64,000 bases of DNA from Roseimaritima sediminicola (GTDB lineage: Bacteria > Planctomycetota > Planctomycetia > Pirellulales > Pirellulaceae): positions 24,364 through 88,363 of the forward strand of contig NZ_WIAD01000024.1 in assembly GCF_009618275.1 (NCBI RefSeq), in the 5' to 3' direction. Every line of letters begins with the position of its first letter. Position 1 is the stretch's first letter. The notes beneath the pieces were generated by a model, which was not told the DNA's origin, searched no databases, and was given only the letters and a program-made list of their open reading frames with translations. Positions 1 through 8,935 of this stretch are shown here, piece after piece. Both the position numbers and the translations under genes were made by a program.

Positions 1-405
1 CTGGACCAGTTGCTCGACGCGGGCATCAATGTCGAGAAGTTGGCCGCCTTGGCTTTGGTCCCGGCCGTGTCGGTGGCCTGGGCCGATGGCAAGGTGACGC
101 CGGATGAGCGTCGTGCGGTGCTGCAAGCCGCCGGTGCGGATGGGCTGAAAAAGGATTCGGTGGCCTTTCATTTGGTCGAATCCTGGTTGCAACAGGAACC
201 CTCGCCTTCGCTGTGGCAATTGTGGGAAGAGTACGCCGAAGCGTTGACCGCGGACATGTCCGAGAGCACCAAGAAGACGTTGACCGACGAAGTCATCCGT
301 CAGGCGACCGTGGTCGCCAAGGCTTCCGGCGGGACGCTGGGATTCGGCAGCGTGTCGGCCAAGGAGCAAGCGGTGTTGAACAAAGCCCAGCGAACGCTCC
401 AGTAG
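1..405 (+). CDS. TerB-like domain protein, C-terminal part (5' end outside window)
   Basis: The frame is open from the first base and ends at the TAG at 403-405, so only the last 134 residues are visible. The segment reading VAWADGKVTPDERRAVLQAA resembles the acidic helical motif of TerB/tellurite-resistance-like domains (hydrophobic helix, Ala-Asp-Gly-x-x-x-x-x-Glu). The remainder is helical and ends in a Lys-Glu-Gln-rich stretch. No signal peptide or membrane segment can be judged because the start is missing. TerB-like domains occur in stress-related and membrane-associated proteins, but the substrate here is unknown. The next gene, a universal stress protein, is on the same strand 128 bases on, so the two may not be one transcript. 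The family call is moderate; any role is inference. Confidence 0.55.
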   Translation: MDQLLDAGINVEKLAALALVPAVSVAWADGKVTPDERRAVLQAAGADGLKKDSVAFHLVESWLQQEPSPSLWQLWEEYAEALTADMSESTKKTLTDEVIRQATVVAKASGGTLGFGSVSAKEQAVLNKAQRTLQ

Positions 406-533
406 CCGCGACATCCGGGCACCCGGCCCGGCAGCCGCGGTTTGATTGATTGGTTTCCTTTCAGGCATGACTCCTCGGGCTCCGCCCTGCGGTGCGACTG
501 CCTGAACTCCTCGGTCGCGTAAAGGTGGTTGCG

Positions 534-1412
534 ATGAAGAATATCCTGTTGGCCTACGATGGTTCGAAGTACGCCGAAGAAGCCGCCAAGCTGTTTGCCC
601 ATCTGCCACATCGCGAACGGATTCGTCTGACGGTCGTCACGGTCTTGGAGGTGCCGCGGGTGACGCGTGCTTACGCGACGGCAAACTGGGTGGCCGGCAG
701 TGCCGATCGCGAGCATCAACTGGCCCGAGAAAAATTCGCCACCGTGGAACGGATGTTCGACGGTGCCAATGTGGAACTCGAGCACCGGATCTGCGAGGGC
801 CATCCGGCCTACAAAATCGTCGAAGAAGCCGAACGTTGTGAAGCGGACCTGGTGGTCGTCGGCGCCAAAGGGCATACGACGATCAGCCGGTTGTTGTTGG
901 GCAGTACCAGCGACTACGTGGCGACGCGGGCTCCGTGCAGCGTTTTCGTGGTGCGCCCGACGGGCTTGATGGACAATCCGCGGCCGTTGCGGATCGCGCT
1001 GGGATACAACGGTTCGCACGCATCCAAGGGGGCTCTGCGGGATGTCCGCGATATCTGTCGCGGCAAGGACACCGAGGTGTTCGTGCTGTCGGTGGCCAGT
1101 TACGTCCTTGGGTTCTACGACGAAATGGCTCCGGACCCCCAGCTGATTCGCGCCGAAGCGGCCGAGTCGCTGCAGGAAGCACTCGGCGAGCTGCAAGGCA
1201 TCAACGATTCGACCCAGGGCCAACTGCTGGAGAAACCGCATGTCGGCGATGGCCTGGTCAATGCGGCCGATGAACTGGGCGTGGACGTGTTGGTCGTCGG
1301 CGAAACCCAGCATTCCCAGTTGACTCGCCTGCTGCTCGGCAGCGTCTCGCGGTACGTGATCCGGCACGCCGAGTGCAGCGTCTGGGTCAGCCGTCATCCG
1401 GAAGAGGACTGA
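534..1412 (+). CDS. Universal stress protein, tandem UspA domains
   Basis: A 292-residue protein starting at ATG 534 (MKNILLAYDGS, the normal UspA opening); an upstream GTG at 492 would only add unrelated residues. It has two UspA domains, about residues 1-142 and 152-292. The first ends with the nucleotide-binding pattern G-A-K-G followed nine residues later by Gly-Ser, as in ATP-binding Usp proteins. The second has G-E-T-Q in place of GxxG and so looks degenerate for ATP binding, although the later Leu-Leu-Gly-Ser is kept. Usp proteins are cytoplasmic and respond to starvation and oxidative or energy stress. The 3' end overlaps the convergent methyltransferase gene by 26 bases. Confidence 0.93.
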   Translation: MKNILLAYDGSKYAEEAAKLFAHLPHRERIRLTVVTVLEVPRVTRAYATANWVAGSADREHQLAREKFATVERMFDGANVELEHRICEGHPAYKIVEEAERCEADLVVVGAKGHTTISRLLLGSTSDYVATRAPCSVFVVRPTGLMDNPRPLRIALGYNGSHASKGALRDVRDICRGKDTEVFVLSVASYVLGFYDEMAPDPQLIRAEAAESLQEALGELQGINDSTQGQLLEKPHVGDGLVNAADELGVDVLVVGETQHSQLTRLLLGSVSRYVIRHAECSVWVSRHPEED

Positions 1413-2283
1413 ACAACAGCAGCTCCGCAGACAGGGTGACCTGCAGGCTCTCGAGGTCCGCCAGCCGGGCCTGCTGCGAGCGCCGCACCGCGCGGTACGT
1501 CATCGCCGCGGCGTCGGCCAGGGCGGCCGCGTCCAGCGTGGCTTGATCTCGCCACCGAGTGTGCTCCAGGCACTCCAGACCGACCTCTTTCATTTGTGCG
1601 ATGATCGCTTCCCAGCGGTTGCGGCGATGCCCTTGTTGCTGCGCCTGTTCGCGCATCTCGATCAGGTCGTCTTCGCCCGGCACGGCGATCACGCAGCGCC
1701 CACTGGGGTGTAACACGCGAGCGATCTCGCTCAGCGGTCGCCGCCCGAACAGACTCAGCACCAAACCGACCGTGTTGTCCTCGACCGGCAACACGCGGTC
1801 AGCGTTAGCCAGCACCCAGGTTGCCGCCGGCCACGACCGAGCGGCCAAACGCAAGGCGCGTTTCGATAGGTCCACTCCGGCATACTGGGTGGGGGCCGGC
1901 GACGGGGACCCCACCGTTTCCGCGGGCTTCTGCGAGTCGGCGTTTGGGGCGGCAAACAGTTCGCGGCCAAACGTGCCCTCGCCGCAGCCCAGATCCAGCA
2001 CGCGAAAGACGTCCTGCTGGGCCGCCGCGTGCGACGCTTGGCACCAGGGCCGCAGCGCCGCAACCAGCGTCGACATGTGTCCCGCGGCCAACCAGCGGTG
2101 GCGGGCTAAAACGGCTTGCTCGGCGTCACCGGGGGTGGCCGAGCGGCGGTCCTGCGGCTGCAGCAAGCTCCAGTAGCCCTGCCGAGCTCGGTCAAAATGA
2201 TGGCCCGCCGGACAGGTCAGCCCTCGCTCGGTTTGGCTGAGTGGACGGAGGCATTTTCGAACGGTACAACGCAGTGGAAACAT
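1387..2283 (-). CDS. rlmA: 23S rRNA (guanine-N1)-methyltransferase, RlmA family
   Basis: A 298-residue protein. The N-terminus has a zinc-ribbon-like cluster (Cys6, Cys11, Cys24, His28/29) followed by F-D-x-A-R-x-G-Y, then P-G-D and the helix A-R-x-x-W-L-A-A-G-H, all characteristic of RlmA/RrmA enzymes. A class I methyltransferase motif follows (VLDLGCGEGTFG, around residues 95-106). RlmA uses S-adenosylmethionine to methylate guanine N1 in helix 35 of 23S rRNA. The first two cysteines are four residues apart, not two as I recall for E. coli RrmA, so the metal site may be altered. The gene converges on the Usp gene with a 26-base overlap. Which nucleotide (G745 or G748 type) is methylated cannot be read from the sequence. 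Confidence 0.88.
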   Translation of the reverse strand: MFPLRCTVRKCLRPLSQTERGLTCPAGHHFDRARQGYWSLLQPQDRRSATPGDAEQAVLARHRWLAAGHMSTLVAALRPWCQASHAAAQQDVFRVLDLGCGEGTFGRELFAAPNADSQKPAETVGSPSPAPTQYAGVDLSKRALRLAARSWPAATWVLANADRVLPVEDNTVGLVLSLFGRRPLSEIARVLHPSGRCVIAVPGEDDLIEMREQAQQQGHRRNRWEAIIAQMKEVGLECLEHTRWRDQATLDAAALADAAAMTYRAVRRSQQARLADLESLQVTLSAELLLFSPLPDDG

Positions 2284-2326
2284 CCGGTTATTCTAGAGGG
2301 CTCGCGACGCAGCCATAGTGGCCTGA

Positions 2327-2389
2327 CATCGCGGCTAAGCACGTCGTCATCGCGGCTAAGCGCGTCGTCATCGCGGCTAAGCACGTCGT
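2327..2389. repeat. Three 21-bp tandem copies containing TAAGCACGTCG
   Basis: Three head-to-tail 21-base units start at 2327, 2348 and 2369. Units 1 and 3 are identical and unit 2 has G for A in AAGCACG. Each unit contains the 11 bases TAAGCACGTCG, which are also the terminal inverted repeat of the element at 12057-12229 and 32317-32488. The array lies in the 137-base gap upstream of the PhyH gene at 2421, between divergent genes. Confidence 0.9.
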
Positions 2390-2420
2390 AATTTCCCCCT
2401 GCCAACGTGTTGTACGAACA

Positions 2421-3187
<767 letters not shown>

Positions 3188-3191
<4 letters not shown>

Positions 3192-3367
3192 CCGCCACAA
3201 CCGGGATCGGCCAGTGTGCCCTTCCAGTCATCGCGCTCGTCCTCGTACTCAGCGAAGTGGTCCTCGTACTCGGCGGCGGTAAAAAACCGAGCGACGTCTC
3301 GGCGGAAAAGAGTCCCGACCCCTGAGTTTCCCGCGGTGTGCCGACGCTCGCCCCTAAGCAGGCCCAA
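3188..3367 (-). CDS. Possible small acidic protein or gene remnant (59 codons)
   Basis: A minus-strand frame runs from a TTG at 3367 to a TAG at 3188-3190 and overlaps the end of the PhyH gene by 4 bases. Its C-terminal half is protein-like: FFTAAEYEDHFAEYEDERDD, then Trp-Lys-Gly and a Cys-Gly-Gly end. The acidic Tyr-Glu-Asp repeat is unlike the junk translations of neighbouring repeats. The only start is TTG, no clear ribosome binding site is seen, and an in-frame stop lies just upstream inside the nested palindrome. I do not recognise it. It may be the last part of a decayed gene or a small expressed protein. Confidence 0.22.
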
Positions 3368-3380
3368 CGGGTCGGTGCTA

Positions 3381-3560
3381 GGTCAGCCCAGGGCAACGCC
3401 CTGGGGGAATCATCGCCGCTCCGCGCCGAGCCCCAAGGGGGCGGCCCTAGCCGATGCCAAGCCCGGTCGGCGGTGTTTGTTCGGGCGAAAGCGTAGGGCC
3501 GCCCCGTTGGGGCTTGGGCGTCGTCCGCTCTCCAAACCCAGGGCGTTGCCCTGGGCTGAC
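3381..3560. repeat. Nested 180-bp intergenic palindrome
   Basis: The gap between PhyH and the cytochrome-like gene holds two nested inverted repeats. Outer arms are at 3381-3407 and 3537-3560 (core CAGCCCAGGGC, each arm itself containing the palindrome CCCAGGGC-GCCCTGGG). Inner arms at 3428-3450 and 3494-3517 share GCCCC and GGGCGGCCCTA. It is GC-rich, contains no gene, and sits 33 bases from the 3' end of the minus-strand gene ending at 3593, so its transcript could fold as a terminator-like structure. Confidence 0.75.
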
Positions 3561-3592
3561 ATAGGGTTGCCCCGTTGGTGCGAAGAAACGTG

Positions 3593-4738
3593 TCAGGATT
3601 TTTTGAGGGTCATTAGGTATTCGACCAGGTCTACCAGTTGCTCGGTGGTCATCAATTGTTGCAGGTCTTGCGGCATCAGCGACTGCGGTTGCTTCTTCAG
3701 CAGTTCGACGTCTTCGGCTGGGACCGTGCGATCGATGCCTTCGGCCGTCCTCAGAGTGATCGCCTGGTCGGTCTCGCTGACCATCAGCCCCGTGACCGTT
3801 TCGCCGTCGAGCGTGAGCAGCGTGTAGGTTTCGAAGTTGTGGCTGACCGCCGCACTGGGGTCGAGGATCGCGACATACATCGCTTCTCGCGACAGTTTGC
3901 TGCCGATCTCGGTCAGGTCCGGGCCCACTTCCTTGCCCTGCCCGGCCACGCGGTGGCAATTGCTGCAGGTGGCTTTGCCCGCGAACACGGCTTTGCCTCG
4001 AAGCACGTCGCCTCGACGTTTGACCAGCTCGGCCAGTGGCGGCAGCGGTTGGTTGTCCGCGGTCGAGGGACGCTGGAAGTATTCGTCGGCGGCTTGGCGA
4101 ATCTCCTCGTCGCTCGAACCGAACAGTCGATTGGCAGCGGTAAAACGAAGGGCGTCGTCCAACCGGCCGTCGGCAGCCATTCGCAGCAGTAACCGCTGCC
4201 CACCGGTGCGCCGGCCGAGCGCACTGACGGCGGCCGTGCGGACGGCCAGGGGGGCTTGCGAGTCGGTGACGATCGGCCGCAGCGCCTGGACGGTCTGTTT
4301 GTGCGGCACGTAGCCCAGCGCGGTCGCCGCCGCAATGGCTCGTGCTTCCTCGTCGCTGCGCAGTGCCTCTTCCAACGGTGCCAAGCATTCCAGTTCGGCC
4401 AAAGTCTCTGCGGCCCGGACGCCTTCGGTCTGACCGACGTGTTCCAGGGCCAGGGCGACCAGGTCGTCGGTCAGATCCGTCAAACGAAATCGCTGGACCA
4501 ATTCGAAGTATTGATCGGTCCCCGAGTTGGCTCGCAGGTAACGCAGCAAGGCGGCCTTGGCGGGCGGCGAGGATTCGATATCAAAATCCTTCAGCCGCAA
4601 TACGGTCTCGACCACCATCTTGTCCTTCGCCGATACCGCGTTGGCGGCCGATTCCTGAGCGGACGCGTGGCGGCAAACGCCGAACGAAAGCAACGCGGCT
4701 ACGGCGGCCGTCAGGAAGAGATTCGATAACACTTTCAT
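3593..4738 (-). CDS. PVC-type heme-binding (CxxCH) protein, HEAT plus cytochrome c end
   Basis: A 381-residue protein with a signal peptide (residues 1 to about 27, ending A-S-A-Q). Residues 40-240 are helical, HEAT-like. The C-terminal domain carries the heme motif C258-S-N-C261-H262, then G-P-D-L-T-E-I-G, the segment D-P-S-A-A-V-S-H-N-F, and the ending T-T-E-Q-L-V-D-L-V-E-Y-L typical of planctomycete-type heme domains. In most relatives, including the gene at 32558-35860 here, this domain is the C-terminus of one long propeller-HEAT-cytochrome protein. Here it has its own start and export signal, 64 bases after the propeller frame ends. It is probably a periplasmic electron-transfer partner for the propeller protein. 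Confidence 0.9.
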   Translation of the reverse strand: MKVLSNLFLTAAVAALLSFGVCRHASAQESAANAVSAKDKMVVETVLRLKDFDIESSPPAKAALLRYLRANSGTDQYFELVQRFRLTDLTDDLVALALEHVGQTEGVRAAETLAELECLAPLEEALRSDEEARAIAAATALGYVPHKQTVQALRPIVTDSQAPLAVRTAAVSALGRRTGGQRLLLRMAADGRLDDALRFTAANRLFGSSDEEIRQAADEYFQRPSTADNQPLPPLAELVKRRGDVLRGKAVFAGKATCSNCHRVAGQGKEVGPDLTEIGSKLSREAMYVAILDPSAAVSHNFETYTLLTLDGETVTGLMVSETDQAITLRTAEGIDRTVPAEDVELLKKQPQSLMPQDLQQLMTTEQLVDLVEYLMTLKKS

Positions 4739-4802
4739 CGACGAATTCTTGTCGTAAGCGGATGGTGATGGACAGGAAAAGAAATCGGCGAGCCGCCGAA
4801 GG

Positions 4803-7205
4803 CTACAGCCCCAGCAACGCTCGCAGGGCTTGCTGTTTGGCTTCGCCCTGGTGGAAGTCGAACGCTCGCATGTAACGGTCGGTCATCGCGGCATCGGTGG
4901 CCGGATCCTGCAGGATTTTTACGAGCAACGGCAGGGCGGCTTCGGCGCGGCTGCGCCACACGATGTCACGGCCGGCCGGCGTGTTCCAATCGTCGCCGAC
5001 GCGTTTCTTCCAAGCCGCAAAACATTCGTCCCAGCGACCCTCCGCGGCGATGCCCAGAGCTTCCAGATACCAGCGGTCGTCCCCGTCGTGCTGAACGGCC
5101 AGGGCGGCCCACAGCTGGGGCACTTTGGGCGAGGGATGGTGACGCAGCGCCACGGCCAGTTCGCGTCGCACCTGTGGCGAAGGATCCTCGAGCAGCGGCG
5201 TCACGTACTGGTCCAGGTCCAGTTCCAACTGGCGAGCCAGCCGGACGCCCGTCATGCGGATGTTGGGGGCCTTGTCTTCGATCGCTTGCTGAACGGCTCG
5301 CCGTCCCTGGCCATCGATCTTGCCCCACAGCCACAGGGCGCGAGCGCGATAGATCGGATCCTTTGAAGCCGCCATTTTTTTCAGAGCGGGCAGAGCCTTT
5401 TCTCCTTCGTCGTGTAAGCTGGTCCAGGCCATGTAGCGGACGGCGTAGTTCGGATTCTTTAGCGCCTCGATCGAACCTTCGATGGTGCTGAAATCGAACT
5501 CGGGAACGCGATATTTGCCGTCGGCATCGTAGGGCATGATGCGGAACAAACGACCGCGTTCGAGGTCGCCCATGCCGTGGCCGCCGACGCCGGGGTCGTA
5601 CCAATCGGCGACGATTAAGGATCCGTCGGGTGCGACCTTCACATCCGAGGGGCGGAACCAGCGATCCTCGGTGCCGGTCAGAATGTTTCGGATCGTGGCC
5701 TTGTATCCCGCACCATCGTCTTCCAACAGGTACGCGCGACAGACGTTTGGTCCGGCGTCGCAGTGCAGCAGGTGGCCGCGAAACATCGGCAGCAGGCTGC
5801 CTTCGTACACCGTGATCCCGGTGGGCGAACCCGCGCCGGTCAGCAGCAGGTTGGGAACGACGCCGGGGTCGTTGATGTGCCAGTGACGTTCGGGAACGTT
5901 GGGGCTCATCCCGGTGCGCTGGGCTCGCCAGCCGGCTCCGGTCAATTCATCCTTGTAGCCGTAATTACCGAATTCCATTACGTAATTGATACGCACGCCC
6001 TTGTTGCCGTCGTCGTCGTTATCCGATTGCCAGATGGCTCCGTACGAGTCGACGGTGACCATCCAGTTGTTGCGGAAGTTCCAACCCAACGTTTCGAACT
6101 GGCTGCCGTCCAGGTTGCAGCGAAAGACCATGCCTTCCTGATAAGGTTGGCGATTCGCCGCGACCTCGTTGCCGGCCATGTCGACGATGGGCCGGCCGTG
6201 TTTGTCTTTGATCTGCCGGCCGTTGTTGCCGAAGTTGAAGTACAGTTTGCCGTCGGGACCGAAGGTGACGGCGTGGATCCCGTGGTCGTGCTGAGTTCCC
6301 GAGATGCCGCTGAACAGCACTTCTTTGCTGTCCGGCCGGTCGTCGCCGTCGGAGTCGGTGAACAGCAAGACTTTGTCGCCGGCGGAAACCAACACCTTGT
6401 CGCCCAGCACGCACACGCCGTGCGGTGAATCGATATCGCGGCCCTGGTAGAACACTTTCTCCTGGTCCACGGCCCCGTCGCCATCGGTATCGGAAAGGAT
6501 CAGGATGCGGTCACCTTCGGGACGGCGTCCTTTGTGACCGCGATAGTTGACGATTTCGCAAACCCAGACGCGGCCCCGATGATCGATGTCGATATTGGCG
6601 GGGCTGAGCAGTTGGGGTTCGGCGGCAAACAGCGACGCGGCCAGTTCGGGACCGACCTCCAGGCCATCCAGTGCCGCGGAAGCCTCGCGCGAACCGCCAC
6701 CGACGGCGGCTGGTGGCTGCTGGTCGTAGACGAAAAACTGCACCGATGACGAGCCGGCTTGATCCGAGCCGCCGTTATCGATGCCGCCGCGGGCGCGAAA
6801 GCGCTGGTAGCCCTCGGGCAGGTCAAACGCGATGAGGCTGTTGGCGTGGGTGCCGATCCCGTAGGGCACGTCTTTGCCAGCGATTCGCAGCGGGTGACCG
6901 CCGGCGTTCTTGTTGATTCGGACCTGGCCCCACTGCGTGGAAGCGGACTTCCACTCCAGTTCGGTCAGCGGCTTCTCGCCGGCCGGACCCACCAGACGCG
7001 GCTCCGCCCAATCCGCCCAGTCATAGCTGAACCCGTCGCCGCCGTCGCTGACGACCAGGAACAGCTGTTTGGCGTCGCCCAGCGGGACGTCGATTTCGAC
7101 GGCGTGGCCGGGCGTGTCCTCGTTGATGATCTCGCTGGCAAACAGCGGCCGGGCGGCGGCCTGCTCGGGACGCGTGACCTGTGGCCGCCGCAGCTTCCTA
7201 CCTAC
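4803..7205 (-). CDS. NPCBM plus beta-propeller (PVC-type dehydrogenase-like) plus HEAT protein, no normal start
   Basis: The frame is open from beyond 7205 down to 4803 (800 residues counted from 7205). Residues 15-140 resemble an NPCBM/NEW2 carbohydrate-binding module (PLFASEIINEDTPGHAVEID ... GIGTHANSLIAF-D-L-P). Then comes a propeller with repeated D-x-D-G-D blades (LSDTDGDGAVDQ, FTDSDGDDRPDS, W-Q-S-D-N-D-D-D-G), and a C-terminal HEAT-like region. No ATG, GTG or TTG precedes the module; the first GTG, at 6992, would cut it. The frame instead matches a -1 shift from the upstream gene at an A9 run (7206-7214). So it is either the 3' part of a frameshifted fusion, a broken gene, or an assembly error. 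The protein lacks its own signal peptide, which fits translation as a fusion. Confidence 0.85.
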   Translation of the reverse strand, partial: VGRKLRRPQVTRPEQAAARPLFASEIINEDTPGHAVEIDVPLGDAKQLFLVVSDGGDGFSYDWADWAEPRLVGPAGEKPLTELEWKSASTQWGQVRINKNAGGHPLRIAGKDVPYGIGTHANSLIAFDLPEGYQRFRARGGIDNGGSDQAGSSSVQFFVYDQQPPAAVGGGSREASAALDGLEVGPELAASLFAAEPQLLSPANIDIDHRGRVWVCEIVNYRGHKGRRPEGDRILILSDTDGDGAVDQEKVFYQGRDIDSPHGVCVLGDKVLVSAGDKVLLFTDSDGDDRPDSKEVLFSGISGTQHDHGIHAVTFGPDGKLYFNFGNNGRQIKDKHGRPIVDMAGNEVAANRQPYQEGMVFRCNLDGSQFETLGWNFRNNWMVTVDSYGAIWQSDNDDDGNKGVRINYVMEFGNYGYKDELTGAGWRAQRTGMSPNVPERHWHINDPGVVPNLLLTGAGSPTGITVYEGSLLPMFRGHLLHCDAGPNVCRAYLLEDDGAGYKATIRNILTGTEDRWFRPSDVKVAPDGSLIVADWYDPGVGGHGMGDLERGRLFRIMPYDADGKYRVPEFDFSTIEGSIEALKNPNYAVRYMAWTSLHDEGEKALPALKKMAASKDPIYRARALWLWGKIDGQGRRAVQQAIEDKAPNIRMTGVRLARQLELDLDQYVTPLLEDPSPQVRRELAVALRHHPSPKVPQLWAALAVQHDGDDRWYLEALGIAAEGRWDECFAAWKKRVGDDWNTPAGRDIVWRSRAEAALPLLVKILQDPATDAAMTDRYMRAFDFHQGEAKQQALRALLGL

Positions 7206-7214
7206 TTTTTTTTT
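7153..7214 (-). promoter_or_regulatory. Candidate -1 ribosomal frameshift site (A9, slippery heptamer, stem-loop)
   Basis: On the minus strand the upstream gene ends GCA AAA AAA AAG TAG, which contains the heptamer A-AAA-AAG (7211-7205) used by bacterial dnaX. Thirteen bases later a perfect 9-bp stem begins: GCGGCGGCC (7191-7183) pairs with GGCCGCCGC (7161-7153) around a 21-base loop. A purine-rich AAGAAGGG lies just upstream of the A run, where a Shine-Dalgarno-like stimulator would sit. Slipping one base back joins the upstream frame to the propeller frame, which has no start codon of its own. A homopolymer error (A10) would give the same fusion. Confidence 0.55.
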
Positions 7215-8839
7215 GCGCCCTTCTTGGCGGAATCCGGTTTGGGTTCGTCCTGGTTGGCTTCCAGTTCTTCCTGCGTCAGTTCGGACGTGCGAACGCCCCC
7301 TTCAGGAACTTCGCCGTGGGCGGTCCAGACGATCGCGTTCAAGACGACCTTGCGAAAGTTCTCGTCGCCCCAGTTCCAGTGGAAGTGGCCACCGGTGAAG
7401 CCGAATCCACGGCCACCGTCTTCGCGCGTTGCCGCCCAGGCAACGTGTTGGGGCTGCCGTTGGGCGACGGCCTTGCGAACCGCCGGGTTACCGCTGTGAG
7501 GACCGTCGGGGCGTCGCAGCGTGTCCTCCGGCGGCACATCCGAAAGGATCGGGGTGACGCCCTGCATGGAATCGCGAAACCGCATGTGGTAGTACCACTC
7601 GTCGTTAATCGCAAACGGTTTGACGCCGCGGGTGATCGGGTGATCGGGAAAGTTTTCGAAACGAGCCACCCAGTGCGGATTGACCGACCAGTGGGGTTCA
7701 AAGTAACCGCCCATCCAGTCCAAGAACTTGTCGCCGGGTTCGCCCTTGACCGTTTCTACGGCGTAGTGGATGCAGACCAGGCCCACGCCCTGGTCCATCA
7801 ACTGACCGAACTCCTTGAGGTGATCGTTCAGCAGGTGACGACGACCGCCGTCGCAATAAACGACGACGCTATCGGCGTCGGCCAATGCTTCGACACCATC
7901 GGCGGGCCAACCTTCGCGGAACACTTCCACCTCATAGCCCGGCATCGCCGACTTGATCGATTGGGCCAGCAGCATCGAGCCGGCGTAGTGTTCGTGAGCC
8001 CCGTAGCCATGGCTGGGGCGTCCGGCCAGGAAGGCGATCTTTTTCTTCGCCGCGGAAGCCTTGTCGGACTGGCTGGTGTTCGGTTCGCTGTGCGCGTCGT
8101 CACCGAGATGTTTGATGCGGATATTGCGGAACTGGACTTTCATCGGCGGGCCGGCGTGCAGCTGCAACGCCAGCAGCCCCGAGTCGCGGCGTTGTTGTTT
8201 GTCGTTGTCGATGCATTCGGCCGTGACCACGCCATTGATCTTGTGCACAAAGTGAAAGTCTTTGGCGGTGATCGTGTACTGGTTCCAGTCCTCGTCGTTG
8301 ATTTTCGACTGGATCTCGTCGGATTTGCCGACCGAACCGATCACCTTGACTTGGAACTTGCCGTCGTCGCGGACCAGTTCGGTCTTTTGGCCGCGGTTGG
8401 CCAGAATGCCGCGGAACTTTTCCCCGTACAGGATGCCCGAGTACGTTTTGCCGGCTTCGAAGTCGCCCTGGTACCCGCCCACGACCCACTTCTGCTTGTC
8501 GGGATTCACTTCGAACGAGCGATACTGGATGCCCGAATTGCCGCCGATGATTTTGTATTCCAGCCGCAGTTCAAAGTCCTTGGTCTCGCCGCCTCGCCAG
8601 ATCAGGAACGTATTGCCTTTGGTGGGATTGTCCGGCGTGGTGATTCCGGTGATCGCTCCGTCCTGGACGCTCCAGAATGCCGGGTTTCCGTCCCAGCCGT
8701 CCAGGGTTTTGCCATCGAAGATCGAAACGAATCCGTCCTCAGTAGCGGCGGGGGCCTCCCCATGAACAGGCTTGGCCGCCCAGGGCAATGCCAACAGGAA
8801 ACACAGCAGAGCACAGGTACGCATGGTTTTCGTCTTCAT
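7202..8839 (-). CDS. DUF1080 (3-keto-disaccharide hydrolase) plus ThuA-like protein
   Basis: From ATG 8839 this is 545 residues; an ATG at 8863 or 8824 is possible, but all leave a signal peptide (TCALLCFLLALPWAAKPVHG). Residues about 30-240 are a DUF1080 concanavalin-like domain (FVSIFDGKTLDGW, then GNSGIQYRSFE). Residues about 265-500 are a ThuA/trehalose-utilisation-like class I amidotransferase-fold domain (IAFLAGRPSHGYGAHEH, VVYCDGGRRHLL, GLVCIHYAVE). DUF1080 proteins act on keto-sugars or bind glycans. The protein is exported. It ends in a Lys-rich tail encoded by a run of nine A, directly before the propeller frame. Probably one functional unit with the two genes downstream, for oxidation or hydrolysis of a sugar substrate outside the cytoplasm; that role is inference. 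Confidence 0.92.
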   Translation of the reverse strand: MKTKTMRTCALLCFLLALPWAAKPVHGEAPAATEDGFVSIFDGKTLDGWDGNPAFWSVQDGAITGITTPDNPTKGNTFLIWRGGETKDFELRLEYKIIGGNSGIQYRSFEVNPDKQKWVVGGYQGDFEAGKTYSGILYGEKFRGILANRGQKTELVRDDGKFQVKVIGSVGKSDEIQSKINDEDWNQYTITAKDFHFVHKINGVVTAECIDNDKQQRRDSGLLALQLHAGPPMKVQFRNIRIKHLGDDAHSEPNTSQSDKASAAKKKIAFLAGRPSHGYGAHEHYAGSMLLAQSIKSAMPGYEVEVFREGWPADGVEALADADSVVVYCDGGRRHLLNDHLKEFGQLMDQGVGLVCIHYAVETVKGEPGDKFLDWMGGYFEPHWSVNPHWVARFENFPDHPITRGVKPFAINDEWYYHMRFRDSMQGVTPILSDVPPEDTLRRPDGPHSGNPAVRKAVAQRQPQHVAWAATREDGGRGFGFTGGHFHWNWGDENFRKVVLNAIVWTAHGEVPEGGVRTSELTQEELEANQDEPKPDSAKKGAKKK

Positions 8840-8935
8840 TAAAATGGCTGGCAAGAGGTCCAAGGAGGGGGGCGGCGAAGTGCATTTGGTGCCCCTTCGG
8901 CCATCTGCAAAGGCTAGTCGATCCCCGTACGCCGG

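Noticed and set aside
7181..8842. Long plus-strand frame opposite the DUF1080-ThuA gene
   Set aside because: Its translation has no family features and mirrors the real minus-strand gene.
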